Source of the DNA: an uncultured bacterium
Lineage (GTDB): Bacteria; Bacillota; Clostridia; Oscillospirales; Ruminococcaceae
NCBI GenBank assembly: GCA_905214265.1
Contig: CAJMLQ010000042.1
Span: forward strand, 1 to 21,678
DNA length: 21,678 nt
Direction: 5' to 3'
Part shown: piece after piece, positions 1 to 6,593 of the stretch
Layout: every line of letters starts with the position of its first letter
Numbering within the stretch: the stretch's first letter is position 1
Made by a program: the position numbers and the translations under genes
The notes under the pieces: model-generated
What the model was told of the DNA's origin: nothing
Databases searched by the model: none
The model's input: the letters and a program-made list of their open reading frames with translations, nothing else

Positions 1-116
1 CAGTGTTCTTCTGCCAACAGTGCTTTGGCGCGCTCAATTCTCAGGTGGATGATAATTTCTTTGTAGGGCATGCCGGTAATCTTCCTTGGCGCAGCAAAAG
101 CTGTGCCAAGGCTTTA
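1..116 (-). pseudogene. AraC-family regulator, C-terminal HTH remnant (runs off the window edge)
   Basis: Read on the minus strand, the bases nearest the window start encode KITGMPYKEIIIHLRIERAK followed by ALLAEEH. This matches the second helix-turn-helix of AraC/XylS regulators, where a TGMxxKEYI motif is followed by LRIxxAxxLL. Going upstream, the frame reaches a TAA stop just before SLGTAFAAP, and no longer AraC-like frame continues. It is therefore probably a decayed gene, though a frameshift very close to the edge cannot be told from a short intact tail. The fragment continues outside the window, so its full state is unknown. Confidence 0.5.
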
Positions 117-480
117 TAAGTGATCCGGAGTGACAATGGGGCTCCGTTCGCCGCAAACTGCAACCCTTTGGGGCTCACCAAACTAAGTGCATGGTAGATT
201 TATCTAAGAACACTCTCTGACCATACAGACCCCGGCACACCCACACAAAACAGTTCTCACAAACGAATACCTGCAGACCTCAGTTGGGAAATTCAAGGGA
301 AAATTGTAGGCGGCGTAGAAACAAATCCGAAAGCAATTGATGCCTGAGCGGAAGAATACAACTTTGTGCACCCCACGAAACTATTGGAACGATGACTCCA
401 TCGGAAGATTGCTGTTAGTGGCTTGCTTTACTCGATACTTAAAACTAGCAGGGTTCCTCCACTGGCAGAGCCGGTGGTTT
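117..480. other. Non-coding or decayed stretch with a possible oxidoreductase remnant
   Basis: No intact gene is visible here. On the plus strand at about 280-400 one frame reads IQGKIVGGVETNPKAIDA, a TGA stop, AEEYNFVHPTKLLE, then another TGA. This resembles the Rossmann-fold start of Gfo/Idh/MocA oxidoreductases, in which a KIVGV strand is followed by a helix and an AEEY segment. The match is short and broken by stops, so the family assignment is only a suggestion. The rest of the stretch shows nothing I recognise. Confidence 0.25.
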
Positions 481-483
481 CCA

Positions 484-520
484 TAAAAAAAGTCCATCGT
501 TCAAAGAACGATGGACTTTT
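484..520 (-). terminator. Rho-independent terminator of tRNA-Leu
   Basis: AGTCCATCGTTC (491-502) and its exact complement (506-517) form a 12-bp stem with an AAA loop. On the minus strand the stem is followed by seven T residues (484-490). It lies immediately after the CCA end of the tRNA, so it terminates that transcript. A short T run on the plus side could also stop plus-strand transcription. Confidence 0.88.
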
Positions 521-607
521 TGGTGCCGCCGACCGGACTTGAACCGGTACGGAATTGCTTCCGAAGGATTTTAAGTCCTTTGTGTCTGCCGATTTCACCA
601 CGGCGGC
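521..607 (-). tRNA. tRNA-Leu (anticodon UAA)
   Basis: Read on the minus strand, an acceptor stem GCCGCCG pairs with CGGCGGC before discriminator A and an encoded CCA (521-523). The D-arm region carries GTGAAATCGGCAGACAC, typical of leucine tRNAs. The anticodon stem-loop GGACTTAAAATCC gives anticodon UAA. A variable arm CGGAAGCAATTCCG with pairing ends marks it as class II. The T-arm GGTTCAAGTCC is standard. At 87 nt including CCA the size is normal for tRNA-Leu. Confidence 0.95.
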
Positions 608-619
608 AAATCTGTGTTT

Positions 620-648
620 ATTATAGTATACTTTTCCTAGCTTGTCAA
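620..648 (-). promoter_or_regulatory. Promoter of tRNA-Leu
   Basis: On the minus strand TTGACA (643-648) and TATAAT (620-625) are separated by exactly 17 bp. Both boxes are perfect sigma-A consensus. The -10 box lies about 13 bases upstream of the mature tRNA 5' end, which is right for a stable-RNA promoter. Confidence 0.9.
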
Positions 649-705
649 GAAGCCGCATCAAAAATCAGCATTTCAGCTGCCGGAAAGAACGAGTTCTTCC
701 AGCCC

Positions 706-734
706 TTGACATTGGCTGGAAAACGGGGTACAAT
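706..734 (+). promoter_or_regulatory. Promoter of gltX
   Basis: TTGACA (706-711) and TACAAT (729-734) are spaced 17 bp apart on the plus strand. The predicted start of transcription is about 60 bases before the gltX start codon. No T-box or other leader element is evident in that short leader. Confidence 0.8.
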
Positions 735-803
735 AAACTGTAAAACCAATTCCCGCAGACCGGATTTGACGGGATTGGATCAATTAAATGGAGGGATTTT
801 GGA

Positions 804-2261
804 ATGGATTTCAAGAAAGTCCGCACCCGGTTCGCGCCCAGTCCTACCGGCTATATGCATATCGGCAATCTGCGCACCGCGCTGTACACCTACCTGATGG
901 CCAAAAAGTATAACGGCACCTTTATCCTCCGCATCGAGGATACCGACCAGACTCGCTACGTGGAAGGCGCTGTGGACATCATCTACAACACCCTGCGAAA
1001 AACCGGCCTCATCTGGGACGAAGGCCCCGACATCGGCGGCCCCGTCGGCCCCTATATTCAGAGCCAGCGCATGGGCATGTTCAAGGAATACGCCCTGAAG
1101 CTTGTGGAGAGCGGACATGCCTACTACTGCTTCTGCGACAAGGACCGCTTGGAGGAACTGCATAAGATCCAGCAGGCCTCCGGCATGCCCACCAAGTACG
1201 ACGGCCACTGCCGCAACCTCACCCCCGAAGAGGTCCAGGAGAAGCTGGATGCCGGCATCCCCTACGTCATCCGTCAGAAATGCCCCACCGAGGGTACGAC
1301 CACCTTCCACGACGAGGTCTTCGGCGACATTACCGTCGAAAATTCCGTCCTGGATGACCAGATCCTGATCAAGGCCGACGGCATGCCCACCTATAATTTC
1401 GCCAACGTCGTGGATGACCATACCATGGGCATCACCCACGTTATTCGCGGCAACGAGTACCTTTCCTCCACCCCCAAATACAACCTCCTTTACGAAGCTT
1501 TCGGCTGGGAGATTCCTATCTACATCCACGTCTCCCCCGTCATGAAAAACGCCACAGAAAAGCTCTCCAAGCGCAACGGCGACGCTTCTTTCGAGGATCT
1601 GGTGGCCAAAGGCTACCTGGAAGAGGCCGTCATTAACTACATCGCGCTTCTAGGCTGGGCGCCCAAGGGCGAAAACGAGATCTTCACCCTCCAGGAGCTG
1701 ATCCAGGAGTTCGACGTCAGCGGCATTTCCAAGTCCCCCGCGATTTTTGACCCGGCCAAGCTCAAAGCCATCAACGGTGCGTATATCCGCAAGATGCCCC
1801 GTGAAGACTTTATCAAGGCCGCTCTCCCCTATATCCGTCAGGCAACAAAACGAGAGGATCTGAACCTGAACCTCCTGGCCGAGCTGCTCCAGCCCCGTAC
1901 GGAGATCTTCACCGAAATTCCGGAGCAGATCGACTTCATCGACGTTCTTCCGGACTATGACATTGCCATGTATACCCACAAAAAGATGAAAACCACCTCT
2001 GAAACCGCCCTGGCTGCCCTAAAGGAAATCCTGCCGGCCCTGAAGAGCGTGGAACCCTGGACGCTGGAAGCGATTAACACCGCCATGTTCGCCTTGGTGG
2101 AGAAGCTGGGTGTCAAAAACGGTACGATTCTCTGGCCTCTCCGGGTCGCCGTTTCGGGCAAGCAGTTCACTCCCGGAGGAGGAACCGAGATTGCCGAGCT
2201 CCTCGGAAAAGAGGAAACTCTTCGCCGCGTCCAGATCGGAATCGACAAATTGTCCGTGTAA
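804..2261 (+). CDS. gltX: Glutamyl-tRNA synthetase
   Basis: Class I aminoacyl-tRNA synthetase that charges glutamate onto tRNA-Glu in the cytoplasm. The 485-residue length is normal for bacterial GluRS. The HIGH signature appears as PSPTGYMHIGN at residues 13-22, and the KMSKS loop as KLSKR at 253-257. The zinc-like region has C109, C111 and C136 (YCFC and GHCR). LRIEDTDQTR (42-51) is the usual glutamate-binding segment. The start is fixed by GGAGG at 790-794 just before ATG 804. The gene has its own promoter at 706-734 and a strong terminator directly after it, so it is monocistronic. Whether it is discriminating, or also charges tRNA-Gln for the GatCAB route, cannot be told from sequence alone. 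Confidence 0.97.
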   Translation: MDFKKVRTRFAPSPTGYMHIGNLRTALYTYLMAKKYNGTFILRIEDTDQTRYVEGAVDIIYNTLRKTGLIWDEGPDIGGPVGPYIQSQRMGMFKEYALKLVESGHAYYCFCDKDRLEELHKIQQASGMPTKYDGHCRNLTPEEVQEKLDAGIPYVIRQKCPTEGTTTFHDEVFGDITVENSVLDDQILIKADGMPTYNFANVVDDHTMGITHVIRGNEYLSSTPKYNLLYEAFGWEIPIYIHVSPVMKNATEKLSKRNGDASFEDLVAKGYLEEAVINYIALLGWAPKGENEIFTLQELIQEFDVSGISKSPAIFDPAKLKAINGAYIRKMPREDFIKAALPYIRQATKREDLNLNLLAELLQPRTEIFTEIPEQIDFIDVLPDYDIAMYTHKKMKTTSETALAALKEILPALKSVEPWTLEAINTAMFALVEKLGVKNGTILWPLRVAVSGKQFTPGGGTEIAELLGKEETLRRVQIGIDKLSV

Positions 2262-2273
2262 AATTTCGTTCAG

Positions 2274-2308
2274 ACACCCGCCTGTAACAAAAACAGGCGG
2301 GTGTTTTT
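2274..2308 (+). terminator. Terminator of gltX
   Basis: ACACCCGCCTGT (2274-2285) pairs with ACAGGCGGGTGT (2293-2304) to give a 12-bp GC-rich stem with a seven-base loop. It is followed by a T run to 2308. It lies 13 bases after the gltX stop codon. Confidence 0.93.
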
Positions 2309-2334
2309 CCATAAAATAGAAAATGGCCTTTGAT

Positions 2335-2394
2335 TTTCGCCAATTATATACAAATTTATGAAATTTGGCGAAACCGTATCCGGAAGTTTATGAA
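2335..2394 (+). promoter_or_regulatory. Candidate operator upstream of the agr-type operon
   Basis: TTTCGCCAA (2335-2343) and its exact complement TTGGCGAAA (2365-2373) form an inverted repeat with centres 30 bp apart. Overlapping this, TTTATGAA occurs twice as a direct repeat (2355-2362 and 2387-2394), 32 bp apart. The block ends about 20 bp upstream of the -35 box of the operon promoter, a usual position for an activator. The binding protein is not known. LytTR regulators of the AgrA type bind paired direct repeats, but these repeats do not clearly match the known AgrA consensus. Confidence 0.45.
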
Positions 2395-2414
2395 GTATTT
2401 TTACGGTTCCTCTC

Positions 2415-2443
2415 TTGTTATTTTTCCAATTCGGTTATATAAT
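2415..2443 (+). promoter_or_regulatory. Promoter of the agr-type operon
   Basis: TTGTTA (2415-2420) and TATAAT (2438-2443) are separated by 17 bp. Transcription would begin near 2450, which supports ATG 2487 as the first start codon rather than codons further upstream in the same open frame. Confidence 0.75.
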
Positions 2444-2486
2444 AGTACTATCAGAAGTCATATTTTTGTATATTGTGGAGATGGTC

Positions 2487-3065
2487 ATGCTCATTACCTT
2501 TTGTCTGGCCCTGCTAATGGCCAAGTTCTTTCATTACCGTGTTGGTGTGCTGTTCCGCTCCTGGACAATCTACCCGCTGTTTGCGGCGGAAGCCGTACAT
2601 ATTTTTTTTCAAATTCATACATATTTTGGAGATTATCAATTCATCCCCTATGCCTCCGCGTTGAAAACGACGTATATGCTGCTTTTTTTGATCCCCATGT
2701 TTGTTTATCGACTTTATTGGCCTGGCATCGCCGGTTCCGTCCTGGTTCTGGTGGGGACAGGCTTAAATCGTTTTGTGATCTGGCAAAACGGCGGAAAAAT
2801 GCCGGTATTCCCTTCCCTTTCCTACTGGACCGGCTACGCCCGTCCAGAGGCCTTTCAGGGAATCAGCCCCCTTCACGTGTTGGGCGATGACACCACAAAA
2901 TTCTGGTTTCTGACGGATTTTATCGACGTGGGCTACAGTATCCTCAGCGTTGGCGACATTCTGATCCGCGGCTACGCCTTTCTGATTCTCTTTTTTACTA
3001 TCCGGGAGCTGAACCGCCGGATGAATCCCGTCCCGCAAGCGCCGCTGCCTGCGGAATCCAAATAA
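2487..3065 (+). CDS. DUF5317-like integral membrane protein, first gene of the agr-type operon
   Basis: Hydrophobic protein of about 192 residues with some five to six membrane segments. The C-terminal part reads FLTDFIDVGYSILSVGDILI and then a membrane helix with a charged tail. That pattern of 'fLgD...p....lSiGDili' is what I recall for the DUF5317 family of clostridial membrane proteins, whose function is unknown. The start was set at ATG 2487 because GTGGAG lies six bases upstream and the promoter -10 box lies at 2438-2443. An ATG at 2481 is too close to that ribosome site. The stop is 12 bases before the next gene, so the two are cotranscribed. Its position suggests a role in peptide signalling, but nothing in the sequence shows which. 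Confidence 0.7.
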   Translation: MLITFCLALLMAKFFHYRVGVLFRSWTIYPLFAAEAVHIFFQIHTYFGDYQFIPYASALKTTYMLLFLIPMFVYRLYWPGIAGSVLVLVGTGLNRFVIWQNGGKMPVFPSLSYWTGYARPEAFQGISPLHVLGDDTTKFWFLTDFIDVGYSILSVGDILIRGYAFLILFFTIRELNRRMNPVPQAPLPAESK

Positions 3066-3077
3066 AGGAGAATTGCA

Positions 3078-3569
3078 ATGCTGACAATATCTCTGCTTCA
3101 GCTCGGGTGCAAGGGAATTCCAGAGGGAATCGCTTATGTCATCGGCATGTACGCCTTGACCGGGCTCCGAATTGAATGGAAAAAGCTTTTCGGAATGTCG
3201 GCCATCCTGATTCTGGCGACCTATTTGATTCGCCTCCTCCCGATTCGATTCGGTATTCATACGATGCTGATCCTCTTTACGATGATCTTCATTTATATGG
3301 CAGTGACCAAAACGCCTGTCATCCGCAACATCAAAGCAGCTCTGATCATCCTTGCATTTCTGATCATCTCAGAGATGATTAATCTCGGATTTCTCCAGTT
3401 TCTTTACGGCTCTGAACACGTGAAGGAAATCATGGACGATAACGTGCAGAAGACACTATACAGCATCCCGTCCACCATCATCTTTGTTCTGCTGACAATC
3501 CTCGCGTATTATCTGTGTGTTGTTCGAAAGAGGGAAAAAATTGGAAAAAATTGCACACCACCTGGCTGA
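3078..3569 (+). CDS. Small multi-pass membrane protein resembling the sensor part of an AgrC-like kinase
   Basis: Protein of 163 residues with about five membrane segments, ending in a short basic tail (RKREKIGKN). The layout (PEGIAYVIGMYALTG near the start, then paired helices and a last helix followed by basic residues) resembles the membrane sensor half of AgrC/GHKL-type histidine kinases. No dimerisation histidine or ATPase domain follows. I cannot assign a family with certainty. AAGGAG (3065-3070) precedes ATG 3078. Its end overlaps the start of agrB by 29 bases, so the two are translationally linked. It may be a stand-alone peptide-sensing or peptide-handling partner, or an unrelated membrane protein; the resemblance is by eye only. 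Confidence 0.6.
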   Translation: MLTISLLQLGCKGIPEGIAYVIGMYALTGLRIEWKKLFGMSAILILATYLIRLLPIRFGIHTMLILFTMIFIYMAVTKTPVIRNIKAALIILAFLIISEMINLGFLQFLYGSEHVKEIMDDNVQKTLYSIPSTIIFVLLTILAYYLCVVRKREKIGKNCTPPG

Positions 3570-4206
3570 AAAAATTGCCGTTTCCCTTGAATATGATGCG
3601 GAAAAGCAAGCGGTCATCGCCTATGGCCTTACTGGTCTGCTGCAGCTGCTCGTCTTGGCGGCGGTCTTTTCCCTGCTGGGGATCTTGTTCTCCATATTCT
3701 GGGAGCTTGCCATTCTTTACATCGCGGTTGCCCTCTACCGGAAATACAGCGGCGGCGGCCATGCCTCCTCGATGGAGGCATGTACATTATTCAGTATCTT
3801 TATTTGCCTGCTCCTGGCCTTTGCCGCCAAAGGCTTGACCCAGATTTTTTCCGGAGTTCCGGCTTTGCTCATCTCCGTTGCGGGGACATTCGTGTTCGCC
3901 GGCGTTATAACCTGGCGACGCGCCCCGGTAGACAGCCCCAACAAGCCGATCCGCACGAAAGAAAAGAAACAGCGTATGCGTCTAGGTTCCTTTGTCTTTC
4001 TGGCGGCTGCGTTTTGTGCTTCGCTTTTGCTGTTTTGGGGAGCACGCTGGTATCCGCTTTGCAGAAGCTGCGGTTTCGCCCTTTTGTTGGCTGTCTGCTG
4101 GCAGGCTTTTACACTGACCCCCTTAGGTATTGCTTTCATCCGCCTTGCCGACCGCCTGCTTCTCCGTTTTTTTCCAACTGGAACGCAGACAGACCGCTCC
4201 TCTTGA
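3541..4206 (+). CDS. agrB: AgrB-type membrane endopeptidase processing the autoinducer peptide
   Basis: AgrB is a membrane cysteine protease that removes the C-terminal tail of AgrD and closes the thiolactone ring. The catalytic pair is visible as H74 and C81 in SGGGHASSMEACTLFS (residues 70-85 from the chosen start), the same seven-residue spacing as H77/C84 of the staphylococcal enzyme. About six membrane segments follow the family layout, and 221 residues is normal. The start is probably TTG 3541: AGAGGG sits six bases before it and the protein then begins MEKIAHHLAEKIA, as AgrB proteins often do. An in-frame ATG at 3517 would add eight residues and has no ribosome site. The gene overlaps the preceding gene and is followed 53 bases later by agrD. 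Confidence 0.93.
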   Translation: MEKIAHHLAEKIAVSLEYDAEKQAVIAYGLTGLLQLLVLAAVFSLLGILFSIFWELAILYIAVALYRKYSGGGHASSMEACTLFSIFICLLLAFAAKGLTQIFSGVPALLISVAGTFVFAGVITWRRAPVDSPNKPIRTKEKKQRMRLGSFVFLAAAFCASLLLFWGARWYPLCRSCGFALLLAVCWQAFTLTPLGIAFIRLADRLLLRFFPTGTQTDRSS

Positions 4207-4208
4207 TT

Positions 4209-4229
4209 TATTGGCGTTATACGCTAATA
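4209..4229 (+). other. Hairpin between agrB and agrD
   Basis: TATTGGCGT (4209-4217) pairs with ACGCTAATA (4221-4229), with one G-T pair, around a three-base loop. It begins three bases after the agrB stop codon and no T run follows, so it is not a terminator. It could mark an mRNA processing or stability point that lets agrD be expressed at a different level from agrB. Confidence 0.4.
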
Positions 4230-4259
4230 GATAAATTCATTTTGAAAGGGGTTCTCTCC

Positions 4260-4394
4260 ATGAAAAAAGTCAACGTCAAGGTTCTTGGGGCGATTGCTGC
4301 GGCGGCGTCTGTTTTCGCAGCGCTGATTGCCTCCTCGGCTTGCTTCTTCTTCATTTATCAGCCGGAAGAACCAAAGTCTCTGCGGGATGAGTAA
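4260..4394 (+). CDS. agrD: AgrD-type cyclic peptide autoinducer precursor
   Basis: Prepeptide of 44 residues. It has a basic start (MKKVNVKVLG), an Ala-rich amphipathic or hydrophobic leader (residues 11-24), a core with a single Cys at 28 (SSACFFFI) and the acidic tail YQPEEPKSLRDE. This tail is the hallmark of clostridial AgrD. By analogy with the clostridial peptides, AgrB would cut before Y33 and link C28 to the carboxyl of I32, giving a five-residue CFFFI ring with a short exocyclic tail of uncertain length. AAAGGGG (4245-4251) precedes ATG 4260 at good spacing. It lies directly downstream of agrB, its processing enzyme. Confidence 0.92.
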   Translation: MKKVNVKVLGAIAAAASVFAALIASSACFFFIYQPEEPKSLRDE

Positions 4395-4403
4395 TTGCCC
4401 CAC

Positions 4404-4442
4404 AGGGAATCAGCCCACCTTTTTAAGGCGGGCTGATTCCCT
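4404..4442 (+). terminator. Hairpin after agrD, probably a partial terminator
   Basis: AGGGAATCAGCCC (4404-4416) pairs perfectly with GGGCTGATTCCCT (4430-4442). Only a short TTTA follows, so termination is likely incomplete. No clear promoter lies between this hairpin and the next gene, which suggests that the GGDEF/HD-GYP gene is transcribed by read-through at a reduced level. Confidence 0.65.
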
Positions 4443-4463
4443 TTATAGAAAGGATATCTTCTC

Positions 4464-6197
4464 ATGATTGCCTATGTGGACAATAGGAACAGCAAAATTC
4501 GTGAGCTACTGTCGGTATTGAAGCTGTTTTTTATGTTGTTTGCTGCGATTGCATTTTTTCAATTTTGCTTTGAGGAGCAGCGATTTTTGAAACTGATGGA
4601 AAACAGTTCGATTATTGTCTTACTCATGGCGCTGGGCTGCGGGGTCATGTATGCCGGCTGGATCTTCCTGACTTCCAAAAAAACCACAGACAGCTCCCTG
4701 GTAAAGTGGGGCAGCCTTGCCATTATGCTCCTTCTGTCTACCTGTTGCGTCTGGATGACGGGAGTGCAAAACAGCAACTATGAATTTCTATACCTGATGG
4801 CTGTCATCATCGCCACCATCGAATATGGAAAAAAAGAGGGCATTCTCCTCTCCCTGGCCTCCTCCATACTGATTCTGGCCACCGACCTGATCGTGATCCG
4901 AGACGTCGTTGTCAACGACAGCTTTGAAGACGACATCGTCCTGTGCAGCGTTTTCGTTATCATCGCATACACCCTCGGCTACTACGTAGAATGTGAAAAG
5001 AACCATATCAATCGCCTGGAGCATCTGGTACATATGGATGCACTGACAGAACTTTACAACTACCGCTACTTCCGGGATATGCTTACTCATCAGGTTGAGG
5101 TCAGCGCCAGCCGGGGGACCAGCCTGGCTCTGATCCTGATCGATATCGACCATTTTAAACAGTATAACGATATGTTCGGCCATCAGATGGGTGACACGGT
5201 TCTTCAGCAGCTGGGCATCCTGCTGAAAAAGGAGGCGGGGACCTCCTATACTGCCGCCCGGTACGGCGGCGCGTCCTTTTCCCTGCTGATGCCGGACACC
5301 GATGAGCGCAGCGCCCTGGAAAAAGCGGAGAAGATCCGCCATGATTTTGAACAGCTCCACATCGACCGGGAAGAGTACCTCCCCGGCGGCAAGCTGACCA
5401 TCTCCCTGGGGGTCTCTGTGTTCCCGGAGAAGGCCGCCAGCGAACTCCAGCTTTTTGACAGCGCCGACGAAGCACTTTACCGCGCAAAATTTCTTCAGCG
5501 CAACCGCGTGGAATCCTATTATTCCGTTCTCGACGCAGTCCAGCGCTCCCTGAAAGGGGAACACCGGGATACGGTGGCTTCGATCAAGACCCTGATCGCT
5601 GTCATCAACTCCCGGGATAACTACACCTTCACCCACGTTGAACGGGTCGTGACCTACTGCAAGCTCTACGCTGAGGCGACCCATATGAGCGAGGAGGACA
5701 AGCAGACACTGGTATACGGCGCCTATATGCATGATATCGGCAAGATCAACATCGACAAAAGCCTGTTAATGAAAACCGGCAAGCTCACCGACGAGGAATG
5801 GGAGGTCCTTAAGCGCCACCCCGTGGACGGCGCCAAGGTCATCCAGAATATCGATTCCCTTCAGGCTGTGCTCCCGTTGATTCTTCAGCACCACGAACGC
5901 TACGACGGCACCGGATACCCCTACGGATTCTCCGGCAGCGGCATCAACTTTCTGGCCCGGATTCTGTCCGTGGCGGACAGCTTCGACGCAATGACCTCAA
6001 ACCGCCCCTATCAGCCCCGGAAAACCTACGAAGAGGCTTACGCAGAACTCCGCCGCTGCTCGGGGACTCAGTTTGATCCGGAAATCGCCATCTCTTTTAT
6101 CAATATCATTCAAAACTACCTGCTCCACTCCCCCGTGATTCCCAGCGCGCCGGAGCGCATTCAGGATTCAGAATCCAAAAACGAACAAAAAAGATGA
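4464..6197 (+). CDS. Membrane protein with degenerate GGDEF and intact HD-GYP domains (probable c-di-GMP phosphodiesterase)
   Basis: Protein of 577 residues. The N-terminal region (about 15-175) holds around six membrane segments. A GGDEF-fold domain spans roughly 188-350 (DALTELYNYRYF at the start, IDIDHFKQYND in the middle), but the signature at 268-272 is GGASF instead of GGDEF. The RxxD inhibitory site is also missing, so it should not make c-di-GMP. The C-terminal HD-GYP domain (about 375-555) keeps H391, HDIGK with H423/D424, and HHERYDGTGYP at 476-486, all needed for c-di-GMP hydrolysis. AAAGGA at 4448-4453 sets ATG 4464. It lies 69 bases after agrD with no promoter seen, so it may belong to the same operon and link peptide signalling to c-di-GMP levels; that link is inference. 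The degenerate GGDEF may act as a GTP or c-di-GMP sensor. Confidence 0.92.
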   Translation: MIAYVDNRNSKIRELLSVLKLFFMLFAAIAFFQFCFEEQRFLKLMENSSIIVLLMALGCGVMYAGWIFLTSKKTTDSSLVKWGSLAIMLLLSTCCVWMTGVQNSNYEFLYLMAVIIATIEYGKKEGILLSLASSILILATDLIVIRDVVVNDSFEDDIVLCSVFVIIAYTLGYYVECEKNHINRLEHLVHMDALTELYNYRYFRDMLTHQVEVSASRGTSLALILIDIDHFKQYNDMFGHQMGDTVLQQLGILLKKEAGTSYTAARYGGASFSLLMPDTDERSALEKAEKIRHDFEQLHIDREEYLPGGKLTISLGVSVFPEKAASELQLFDSADEALYRAKFLQRNRVESYYSVLDAVQRSLKGEHRDTVASIKTLIAVINSRDNYTFTHVERVVTYCKLYAEATHMSEEDKQTLVYGAYMHDIGKINIDKSLLMKTGKLTDEEWEVLKRHPVDGAKVIQNIDSLQAVLPLILQHHERYDGTGYPYGFSGSGINFLARILSVADSFDAMTSNRPYQPRKTYEEAYAELRRCSGTQFDPEIAISFINIIQNYLLHSPVIPSAPERIQDSESKNEQKR

Positions 6198-6526
6198 CTT
6201 GCGCTGAATGGAAAAGTCCTGCTGGTGGACGGGAGATACTCACGGTAACACTCTCCAGCCACATATTCCTTTTCCTCAGTGTTGACTCTATGCGGCGCGG
6301 CATCACTACCAACACCTGGATTTCTTAGATCCGCTTCATCGACAGCATGGGCTACGCCGTCGCAAAAGCGGGCAAAAAGTGCGCGTGCTTTACAATTGGT
6401 AGAAACCTCGGGCCCTAACCCGCCTCGGCACCTGAACATCAAAGGTATGCTCCTACCATCGCAGCCCTAACGGGCTGCCCCGCTGATTGGAAGGGCTGCA
6501 GCTTTTTGTAAAAACATCCAAAAACC
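6198..6526. other. Intergenic stretch with no recognisable gene
   Basis: This lies between the convergent GGDEF/HD-GYP and GH20 genes. Short open frames exist on both strands but none has a ribosome site or a recognisable product. A small inverted repeat, GCAGCCC (6461-6467) and GGGCTGC (6472-6478), is followed by a third copy of GGGCTGC at 6493-6499 and then TTTTT. Either arrangement could weakly terminate the plus-strand transcript. One frame near 6205 reads LNGKVLLVDG, like the start of a receiver domain, but nothing around it supports that. Confidence 0.4.
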
Positions 6527-6570
6527 GCAGCGGCGGGAGAAACGTATCGATACGTTTCTCCCGCCGCTGC
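6520..6570 (-). terminator. Terminator of the GH20 gene built on a 44-bp perfect palindrome
   Basis: Bases 6527-6548 are the exact reverse complement of 6549-6570, a 22-bp arm with no unpaired loop, centred on ATCGAT. On the minus strand the hairpin is followed by GGTTTTT. It starts 24 bases after the GH20 stop codon, so termination of that gene is the simplest reading. On the plus side only AACTTTT follows, so it may work weakly in that direction as well. Confidence 0.75.
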
Positions 6571-6593
6571 AACTTTTCCTCTGCCGCATGGAC

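Noticed and set aside
6279..6470. Small plus-strand frame of 63 codons between the GGDEF/HD-GYP and GH20 genes
   Set aside because: It has no ribosome site, no similarity that I recognise, and a composition typical of random frames.
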